From an uncultured Oscillospiraceae bacterium (lineage in GTDB: Bacteria; Bacillota; Clostridia; Oscillospirales; Oscillospiraceae): a DNA stretch of 13,474 bases. This document shows positions 1-5,427 of this stretch, piece by piece; positions within the stretch are counted from its first letter, which is position 1; every line of letters starts with the position of its first letter. The position numbers and the translations under genes were made by a program. Under the pieces are notes generated by a model. The model was not told the origin of the DNA. It did no database searches and worked only from the letters and a program-made list of their open reading frames with translations. The stretch is from the NCBI GenBank assembly GCA_900754965.1, contig CAAEEO010000031.1, positions 1 to 13,474 on the forward strand, given 5' to 3'.

Positions 1-9
1 AAATTCGGT

Positions 10-77
10 GCGTCTTGAGACGCTTGCCAGCAAAAGGCCCTTATAGGGCCTGCTCAAGCCTCCGGCTTAGCCGGAGG
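10..77 (-). terminator. Tandem hairpins downstream of fprA, likely terminator
   Basis: Three perfect short inverted repeats lie just past the fprA stop codon. Read toward fprA transcription they are CCTCCGGC/GCCGGAGG (59-66 and 70-77, 3-nt loop), AGGCCCT/AGGGCCT (35-41 and 45-51, 3-nt loop) and GCGTC/GACGC (10-14 and 19-23, 4-nt loop). On the minus strand the second stem is followed by a short TTTT run (35-32), which fits an intrinsic terminator. The other two lack T-tracts. No gene is seen in 1-110. Confidence 0.6.
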
Positions 78-110
78 TTGTGACTCAGGTGCAGTTCAGA
101 AGAGAATGGT

Positions 111-1313
111 TCAGCCGTTGACGGAGGCAGCGATGGCCTGGGCCAGGGCGTCCATGGCATCGTTCTGGTCCGGCGTCATGGTGGACATCAGGGACAGACC
201 TGCATCCAGATAGGTCATATTTTTGCAGGGCTCCAGAATCTGTTTCATCATTCGGCCGGCCACAGGACCCCAGGAGCCGTTTTCGATAAAGGCGACCGTC
301 CGGTTCTGGAGATTGTGGGTGACCAGTTCCCGCAGCACTTCATCCATGGAAACGAACACACCGCCGTTATAGGTGCTGGCGGCAAAGACCAGATGGCTCC
401 AACGGAAACTGGCGGAGACCACATCCGAGGGGGCTTTCATGGACAGATCAAACATCACCGTGGGGACACCCAGTTCCCGCAGACGGCAGGCCAGCACATC
501 GGCTGCATTGGCGGTATTGCCGTAAATGGAGGCGTAGGCGATCATCACGCCCCGGCACTCCGGCTGATAGCTGCTCCAAAGCTGATACTTTCCAATGTAA
601 TAGCCCAGATTTTCTCTCCAGACGAATCCGTGGAGGGGGCAAATCATCCGCACATCCACTTCGGAAACCTTTTTCAGCAGGCTTTGTACCTGAATGCCGT
701 ATTTGCCCACGATATTGGTGTAATACCGGCGGGCCTCGTCCAGATAATCCCGCTCAAAGTCTACCTCGTCGGCGAACAGTGCGCCGTTCAGAGCGCCGAA
801 AGTGCCGAAAGCATCGGCAGAGTACAGAATGCCGGCAGTTTCATCGAAGGTCACCATGACTTCCGGCCAGTGCACCATGGGTGCCATAAAGAACCGGAAA
901 GTGTGGGTGCCGGAAGAGAAGGAGGTGGACTCGTCCACCACCTGCAGGCGGTCAAAGGTTTTGCCGGGGAAGAAGTTTTTGAGCATATTGACCACTTTTG
1001 CGTTGGTAACGATGGTGACTTCCGGATGGCGCAGCAGCAGCTCACAGACGGTGGCGGAGTGGTCCGGCTCCATGTGCTGGATCACCAGATAGTTCAGTTC
1101 CCGACCGGCCAGAATGTGGTCGATATTTTCGAAAAATACCCGGCTGATGGCGGAATCTACCGTGTCGAACAGGACAGTTTTCTCGTCCAGCAGCAGATAG
1201 GAGTTATAAGACACGCCATCCGGGACGGAATAAACACCTTCAAACAAAAACAAACGGCGGTCGTTTCCGCCTACCCAGTATAAATCATCGCAGATCTTTC
1301 TTGTGCAGTACAT
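111..1313 (-). CDS. fprA: FprA family A-type flavoprotein (flavo-diiron protein)
   Basis: Predicted cytosolic flavo-diiron protein of 400 aa, a normal length for the two-domain form. The family reduces O2 to water (or NO to N2O) and protects anaerobes from oxygen or nitrosative stress. The N-terminal metallo-beta-lactamase-like domain shows the diiron ligands: HMEPDH (H80, E82, D84, H85), H148 in VHWPE, D167 in YSADAFG and H228 in CPLHGF. From about residue 255 a flavodoxin domain begins, with the FMN phosphate loop ASIYGNT (261-267) and a later STYNGG loop. No rubredoxin or flavin reductase domain is appended, so electrons must come from a separate partner. The start MYCTRK was chosen because AGGGGA lies 10 nt upstream and family alignment begins there; the frame stays open further upstream but that part has no family resemblance. 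It is divergent from the GTPase gene and has its own promoter. Confidence 0.93.
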   Translation of the reverse strand: MYCTRKICDDLYWVGGNDRRLFLFEGVYSVPDGVSYNSYLLLDEKTVLFDTVDSAISRVFFENIDHILAGRELNYLVIQHMEPDHSATVCELLLRHPEVTIVTNAKVVNMLKNFFPGKTFDRLQVVDESTSFSSGTHTFRFFMAPMVHWPEVMVTFDETAGILYSADAFGTFGALNGALFADEVDFERDYLDEARRYYTNIVGKYGIQVQSLLKKVSEVDVRMICPLHGFVWRENLGYYIGKYQLWSSYQPECRGVMIAYASIYGNTANAADVLACRLRELGVPTVMFDLSMKAPSDVVSASFRWSHLVFAASTYNGGVFVSMDEVLRELVTHNLQNRTVAFIENGSWGPVAGRMMKQILEPCKNMTYLDAGLSLMSTMTPDQNDAMDALAQAIAASVNG

Positions 1314-1368
1314 CGAATCAGGTCCCCTTTCAGCCGGCATTTTCGCCGTGCAATTTCCTCTGTTCACC

Positions 1369-1396
1369 AGTATATCACAGGAATGGCGGGATGCAA
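1369..1396 (-). promoter_or_regulatory. Predicted fprA promoter
   Basis: On the minus strand TTGCAT (1396-1391), a 16-bp spacer and TATACT (1374-1369), preceded by TGA as an extended -10. The start point would be near 1362, giving a 5' UTR of about 50 nt. Its -35 element lies only 9 bp from the -35 element of the divergent GTPase promoter. Confidence 0.7.
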
Positions 1397-1405
1397 CCGT
1401 TGGAA

Positions 1406-1434
1406 TTGTAAATTTTTTCCCGGCGTGGTATACT
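1406..1434 (+). promoter_or_regulatory. Predicted promoter of the GTPase-NYN gene
   Basis: TTGTAA (1406-1411), a 17-bp spacer and TATACT (1429-1434), with TGG directly before the -10 as an extended -10 element. Predicted start near 1441, leaving a short 5' UTR of about 23 nt that contains GGAG at 1453-1456. Confidence 0.75.
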
Positions 1435-1463
1435 TTCTCCATCTCACATATTGGAGAACATAC

Positions 1464-4013
1464 ATGAAACATTTGAACATTGGCATCATGGCCCATGTGG
1501 ACTCCGGAAAGACGACCCTGTCGGAGGCGCTGCTGTATGAAACGGGGACGATTCGGAAACTGGGCCGGGTGGATCATAAAGACGCTTATCTGGATACCCA
1601 CGCCCTGGAGCGGGAGCGGGGCATCACCATTTTTTCCAAGCAGGCCCGGCTGCGGACGGAGACGATGGAAATGACCCTGCTGGATACCCCGGGTCATGCG
1701 GATTTTTCCGCGGAAATGGAGCGGGCGCTCCATGTGCTGGACTATGCCATTCTGGTCATCAGCGGCACGGACGGTGTGCAGGCGCACACGGAAACCGTGT
1801 GGCAGCTGTTGGAGCAGTACCGCATCCCTACATTTTTGTTTGTCAACAAAATGGATCTGTCCGGTGCGGAGCGGGGACAGGTGTTGGCGCAGCTGCAAAA
1901 AAGACTGTCGGAACACTGTCTGGATTTGGCGTCCGGGCAGGATATGACGGAAGAACTGGCCATGTGCGATGAGGCACTCCTGGATCGGTATATGGAAACG
2001 GGGGAAATTACCGCAGAGGATATCTGCCGATTGGTGGAGCAGCGGAAACTGTTTCCCTGTTACTTTGGCTCGGCGCTGAAACTGGAAGGTGTGGCGGAGT
2101 TTCTCCAGGGGTTGGAGCGCTATACTGTGGCGCCTACATACCCGGAGACCTTCGGGGCAAAGGTCTATCAGATCGGCAGAGATGCCCAGGGAAACCGACT
2201 GACTTACCTGAAAATCACCGGCGGAGTGCTGAAGGTTCGGAGCGAATTACAATATGTCTCTTCCACCGGAGAGACCATGACAGAGAAGATCCATCAGATC
2301 CGTCTGTATTCCGGGGCGCAATTTGAAACGGCGGAGCAGGTCCCGGCAGGGACGGTGTGTGCCGTGACAGGACTGACGGAAACCTGGCCGGGGCAGGGAT
2401 TGGGCGCCCAGGCGGACGCTGCCGCGCCGCTGTTGGAGCCGGCGCTGTCCTACCGCATTCGGCTGCCGGAGGGCGTGGATGCCCGAGTAATGCTGCCCAA
2501 GCTGCGGCAGCTGAGCGAGGAAGATCCGCTGCTGCACATTGTCTGGAACGAACGGCTGCAGGAGATCCATGCAGAGCTGATGGGCGCGGTGCAGATTGAC
2601 ATTTTGAAAGAACTGATTCTGGAGCGGTTCGATACCGCGGTGGAGATTGATTCCGGGCATATTATGTACCGGGAGACCATTGCAGGCCCGGTGGAGGGCG
2701 TAGGGCACTTTGAGCCTCTGCGCCACTATGCGGAAGTGCACCTGCTGTTGGAACCACTGGAACCGGGCAGCGGTTTGGTGGTGGATACCCGATGCAGTGA
2801 GGATGCACTGGATCGGAACTGGCAGCGGCTGATTTTGACCCATTTGCAGGAAAAACAGCATCTCGGTGTACTGACCGGGTCCCCCATTACGGACATGAAA
2901 CTGACCCTGATTGCCGGACGGGCCCACCCCAAGCATACAGAGGGGGGAGATTTCCGACAGGCCACCTATCGGGCCGTGCGCCAGGGACTGATGGAGGCAG
3001 AGAGCGTTCTGCTGGAGCCGGTGTATCGGTTCCGTCTGGAGGTGCCGGCAGAGCAGTTGGGCCGGGCCATCAGCGATGTGCGCACCATGCACGGAACATT
3101 TGATTCCCCGGACAGCGACGGGGAAACGGCAGTGATTACCGGCACGGCACCGGTGGCCTGCATGGCGGACTATCCCACCACCGTGGCGGCGTATACCCGC
3201 GGCCGAGGGCGGCTGAGCTGTACCCTTGCCGGGTATGCCCCCTGTCACAACAGCGAGCGGGTGATTGCAGAATTGGCCTATGACCCGGAGGCAGATGTGG
3301 AGAATCCTACCGGTTCCGTGTTCTGTGCCCATGGCGCGGGATTTTATGTGAAATGGGATCAGGTGCGGGAGTATATGCATGTGGACAGCGGCCTGACACG
3401 GCGGGAGACGGAAACGGAACCGCTGCGTCCGGTGATCCGCACCCGGAACCTGAACATCGATGACAAGGAACTGGAGGAGATCATGACCCGGGAATTCGGG
3501 GAGATCCGCAGACCTCAGTATCGCTCTGCAAAACAGGAGATGCAGTTGGAGCGGATGGCGCAGCCGGTGCGGCGCAGGGAGTATGTGATTGTGGACGGAT
3601 ACAACATGATCTTTGCCTGGGAGGGATTATCTGACCTGGCCAAAACAGATCTGGACGCTGCCCGGACCCATCTCATGGACGCACTGGCGGATTACCGGGC
3701 TTTCAAAGACTGCGAACTGGTGCTGGTATTCGATGCTTACCGGGTTCAGGGAAATCAGGGGTCCCGGTTTGACAGAAACGGGGTACATGTTGTATACACC
3801 AAGGAAAATGAAACCGGGGATATGTACATCGAAAAACTGGCCAACTCCATCGGCAGGAATTTTATGGTGCGGGTGGCCACCTCGGATGCTCTGATTCAAC
3901 TGTCGGCGCTGCGCTCCGGCGTATTGCGTATTTCCGCCCGGGAATTCGAGCGGGAAGTGTTAGAAATTCGCCGCCAGATCGGCGAAGTCATTCGAAAAAC
4001 TGCAGAAAAGTGA
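1464..4013 (+). CDS. TetM/EF-G-like ribosomal GTPase fused to a YacP/Rae1-type NYN nuclease domain
   Basis: Protein of 849 aa. The N-terminus is a translational GTPase: G1 AHVDSGKTT (10-18), G2 RGITI (52-56), G3 DTPGHADF (74-81) and G4 NKMD (128-131), followed by EF-G/TetM-like domains to about residue 660. NPTGSVFCAHGAGF (614-627) marks the end of the core. A linker leads to a C-terminal NYN (PIN-like) domain, about 706-849, resembling Bacillus Rae1/YacP: VDGYNMI (D711, N714), VFDAYRVQG (D757), TKENETGDMYIEKL (D786), ATSD (D808) and SAREFEREV. Rae1 cleaves mRNA in the ribosomal A site; TetM binds the same side of the ribosome and ejects tetracycline. By inference this protein acts on stalled or drug-bound ribosomes. 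The ATG at 1464 was chosen for GGAG 7 nt upstream, the promoter just before it and family alignment (MKHLNIGIMAHVD). True tetracycline resistance is unproven. The gene is monocistronic and ends in a strong terminator. Confidence 0.88.
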   Translation: MKHLNIGIMAHVDSGKTTLSEALLYETGTIRKLGRVDHKDAYLDTHALERERGITIFSKQARLRTETMEMTLLDTPGHADFSAEMERALHVLDYAILVISGTDGVQAHTETVWQLLEQYRIPTFLFVNKMDLSGAERGQVLAQLQKRLSEHCLDLASGQDMTEELAMCDEALLDRYMETGEITAEDICRLVEQRKLFPCYFGSALKLEGVAEFLQGLERYTVAPTYPETFGAKVYQIGRDAQGNRLTYLKITGGVLKVRSELQYVSSTGETMTEKIHQIRLYSGAQFETAEQVPAGTVCAVTGLTETWPGQGLGAQADAAAPLLEPALSYRIRLPEGVDARVMLPKLRQLSEEDPLLHIVWNERLQEIHAELMGAVQIDILKELILERFDTAVEIDSGHIMYRETIAGPVEGVGHFEPLRHYAEVHLLLEPLEPGSGLVVDTRCSEDALDRNWQRLILTHLQEKQHLGVLTGSPITDMKLTLIAGRAHPKHTEGGDFRQATYRAVRQGLMEAESVLLEPVYRFRLEVPAEQLGRAISDVRTMHGTFDSPDSDGETAVITGTAPVACMADYPTTVAAYTRGRGRLSCTLAGYAPCHNSERVIAELAYDPEADVENPTGSVFCAHGAGFYVKWDQVREYMHVDSGLTRRETETEPLRPVIRTRNLNIDDKELEEIMTREFGEIRRPQYRSAKQEMQLERMAQPVRRREYVIVDGYNMIFAWEGLSDLAKTDLDAARTHLMDALADYRAFKDCELVLVFDAYRVQGNQGSRFDRNGVHVVYTKENETGDMYIEKLANSIGRNFMVRVATSDALIQLSALRSGVLRISAREFEREVLEIRRQIGEVIRKTAEK

Positions 4014-4018
4014 AAGAA

Positions 4019-4055
4019 CCCGTCGTTCGGTTTTTGCCGGACGGCGGGCTTTTTT
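4019..4055 (+). terminator. Intrinsic terminator of the GTPase-NYN gene
   Basis: A 12-bp stem (4019-4030 with 4037-4048, two G-U pairs), a 6-nt loop and a run of six T (4050-4055), starting 6 bp after the stop codon. Confidence 0.9.
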
Positions 4056-4064
4056 GCCGGAAAG

Positions 4065-4127
4065 TGACGAAAAATGACAAAATCGGAATCGGACGAAATG
4101 GCGGATAGGCGGTCGGGTTCTGTCGAA
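4065..4127 (+). promoter_or_regulatory. Cluster of 0A-box-like heptamers upstream of spo0A
   Basis: One exact match to the Spo0A binding heptamer TGTCGAA (4121-4127) and near matches TGACGAA (4065-4071), TGACAAA (4075-4081) and GGACGAA (4091-4097), all in the same orientation. They lie 80-140 bp upstream of the predicted spo0A -35 element. The rest of 4056-4207 is A-rich non-coding DNA with a small inverted repeat GTAAA/TTTAC at 4186-4197. Autoregulation by Spo0A is an inference. Confidence 0.45.
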
Positions 4128-4207
4128 AAGTGTGAAAAATAATAGAAGAATGATGAAAAATGGAGAGTTTTGTTGAGAGAAAGTTGTAAATTTTTACCAA
4201 TTTGTTA

Positions 4208-4236
4208 TTGAAATACTACTTTTTGGTGTGTAAAAT
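4208..4236 (+). promoter_or_regulatory. Predicted sigma-A promoter of spo0A
   Basis: TTGAAA (4208-4213), a 17-bp spacer and TAAAAT (4231-4236). Predicted start near 4243, giving a 5' UTR of about 70 nt with GGAGG at 4300-4304. Confidence 0.75.
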
Positions 4237-4314
4237 AGGGGACAAGTTCAGCGGCATTTTTGGCTTAGAAGGATAGATGCACGCCGTAATATCAAATTTG
4301 GAGGAATAAAAGCA

Positions 4315-5094
4315 ATGGAAACCAAGGTACGGATCCTCATCGCAGAGCCGGAGGAGGGATTTCGGCTGATGCTGAGGGAGATCATTTCTGAGAGGGAAGA
4401 TTTGGAGATCGTTGGGGAAACATCAGATGGACAGGATCTGCTCTTGTTGGCAGAGCAGTTTCAGCCGGATGTGATTCTGATGGAACTGATCTTGACCAGA
4501 CTGGATGGTTTCGGCGTACTGCGGAATTTGCAGGAGAAAGGGTTCCGCGGAGATGTGATCGTCCTGTCTGCTCTGGTGAACAATCAAAGTGTACGGGACA
4601 GCATGGAGCTGGGGGCATCTTGTTTCATTCCGAAACCCTGTGATATTCCGTCTGTGCTGGCCCGGATTCGTCAGCTGCGGGATCAGAGAACTCTGCGGAT
4701 TGTCGGACCGGCAGATACGGAGGAGGTGTCCTCCGCACTGGAGGCCATGGTCACGGAAATCATCCACGAGATCGGCGTTCCGGCGCACATCAAGGGGTAT
4801 CAGTATTTGCGGGAGGCTATCGTGCTGACCATTCAGGATATGGACATGATCAACGGTGTGACAAAAGTGTTGTATCCCACGGTGGCACGGAAATTTGGCA
4901 CCACGCCCTCTCGCGTGGAACGGGCCATCCGCCACGCCATTGAAGTGGCCTGGGACCGGGGCGACGTGGAGGTGCTGCAGAAGTATTTCGGTTACACGGT
5001 GTCGGGCGTGAAAGGCAAGCCTACTAACTCGGAATTTATTGCCATGATCGCGGACAATATTTCCCTGCGCCGCAAGGTCGTAAAATTTGGTTGA
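4315..5094 (+). CDS. spo0A: Spo0A orthologue with a degenerate receiver domain
   Basis: Protein of 259 aa, close to Bacillus Spo0A in length. In Bacillus and Clostridia this is the master regulator of sporulation entry, activated by phosphorylation of a receiver aspartate. The C-terminal DNA-binding domain (about 140-255) is strongly conserved: HEIGVPAHIKGY (151-162), TKVLYP, the recognition helix region TTPSRVERAIRHAIEVAW (196-213) and KPTNSEFIAM. The receiver is unusual. The phosphoacceptor segment reads PDVILMELILTRLDG, with E57 where D is expected and the following M-P replaced by L-T. The acidic pair DD near the N-terminus is replaced by E11-P12. S85 and K107 are kept. The protein is thus probably not phosphorylated in the usual way, and may be constitutively active or tuned by another signal. 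The start has GGAGG 10 nt upstream. The gene has its own promoter and terminator and lies directly before the CRISPR-Cas locus. Confidence 0.93.
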   Translation: METKVRILIAEPEEGFRLMLREIISEREDLEIVGETSDGQDLLLLAEQFQPDVILMELILTRLDGFGVLRNLQEKGFRGDVIVLSALVNNQSVRDSMELGASCFIPKPCDIPSVLARIRQLRDQRTLRIVGPADTEEVSSALEAMVTEIIHEIGVPAHIKGYQYLREAIVLTIQDMDMINGVTKVLYPTVARKFGTTPSRVERAIRHAIEVAWDRGDVEVLQKYFGYTVSGVKGKPTNSEFIAMIADNISLRRKVVKFG

Positions 5095-5112
5095 AGAAAT
5101 GGGACGGAAACG

Positions 5113-5153
5113 AAAAAGGTTAGTTGACCATTAACGGTCAACTAACCTTTTTT
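5113..5153 (+). terminator. Strong terminator of spo0A
   Basis: Perfect 17-bp stem (5113-5129 with 5136-5152), loop ATTAAC, with T-run to 5153. The A-run at its 5' foot means it could also stop transcription from the other side. Confidence 0.92.
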
Positions 5154-5286
5154 GTGCTTTGGTTGGAGGGGAATTTGGTAGCTGATTTCTTGATTAGAGG
5201 GGAACTGAACTACAAGAAACTTGTGTTTTATACATAATCGGTATATACTCTGAAGTAGATTTTTAGTTATTTTGATGGGCAAAAAG
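5154..5286. other. Non-coding A+T-rich stretch between the spo0A terminator and the tracrRNA gene
   Basis: No open reading frame with a ribosome site is seen. The stretch holds a direct 8-bp repeat GAGGGGAA (5166-5173 and 5197-5204) and the candidate cas promoter described separately. The fall in G+C relative to spo0A starts here, so this is the probable left edge of the acquired CRISPR block. Confidence 0.5.
5221..5249 (+). promoter_or_regulatory. Candidate promoter of the cas9 operon
   Basis: TTGTGT (5221-5226), a 17-bp spacer and TATACT (5244-5249). The -10 is good and the -35 is weak (TTG only). If used, the transcript would start near 5256 and run through the whole tracrRNA gene on the opposite strand before reaching cas9. 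A lone TATAAA at 5400-5405 on the plus strand, without a good -35, is an alternative closer to cas9. Confidence 0.4.
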
Positions 5287-5316
5287 AAAAAATAAAAGGT
5301 CTCAGAGAGACCTTTT
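5287..5316 (-). terminator. tracrRNA terminator hairpin
   Basis: Perfect 10-bp stem AAAAGGTCTC/GAGACCTTTT (5294-5303 and 5307-5316) with a 3-nt loop. On the minus strand it is followed by A and six T (5292-5287). On the plus strand only the four T of the stem itself follow, so it would be a weak stop for cas9 transcription. Confidence 0.88.
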
Positions 5317-5391
5317 ACATCACACACACTGTGTGGCTGGATGATACCAGCGAGTTGAAAAAATTTTTATTTGAACTCGTAGTGTAATTCT
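5287..5391 (-). ncRNA. tracrRNA of the type II-A system
   Basis: The anti-repeat lies at 5391-5370 on the minus strand. AGAATTACACTAC is the exact complement of repeat bases 9-21 and TCAAA is the complement of repeat bases 2-6. Between them sit the unpaired GA of the repeat and GAGT of this RNA, reproducing the bulge geometry known for Streptococcus pyogenes crRNA:tracrRNA. An A/U-only nexus region follows (about 5370-5358), then hairpins GCTGG/CCAGC (5336-5351) and CACAC/GTGTG (5323-5335), and finally a terminator stem with a T-run. Predicted length is about 105 nt. A near-consensus promoter lies directly upstream. It is transcribed away from cas9. Confidence 0.92.
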
Positions 5392-5397
5392 GTTCTC

Positions 5398-5426
5398 AGT
5401 ATAAAGCATGAAAAAGGGGTTGTCAA
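5398..5426 (-). promoter_or_regulatory. tracrRNA promoter overlapping the cas9 ribosome site
   Basis: On the minus strand TTGACA (5426-5421), exactly 17 bp, then TATACT (5403-5398). A start 7 nt beyond the -10 falls at 5391, the first base of the anti-repeat. The -35 lies between the cas9 ribosome site (AAGGGG, 5414-5419, within the spacer) and the cas9 ATG at 5428. Confidence 0.85.
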
Positions 5427-5427
5427 T

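Noticed and set aside
315..1283. Long open frame on the plus strand opposite fprA
   Set aside because: It is the antisense shadow of a clear fprA gene, has no family resemblance and no ribosome site.
1383..1463. N-terminal extension of the GTPase to an upstream start
   Set aside because: It would begin upstream of the predicted promoter -10, lacks a ribosome site, and family alignment starts at 1464.
1314..1916. Extended N-terminus of the flavoprotein beyond 1313
   Set aside because: The extra part crosses the fprA promoter and runs antisense into the GTPase gene; a good ribosome site and normal family length support 1313.
2247..3380. Long open frame on the minus strand within the GTPase-NYN gene
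   Set aside because: Composition is His/Gln/Pro-rich and low in family signal, typical of an antisense shadow of G+C-rich coding DNA.
5370..5391. Isolated CRISPR repeat or second mini-array upstream of cas9
   Set aside because: The similarity to the repeat is confined to the segments that pair with it and is explained by the tracrRNA anti-repeat on the opposite strand.
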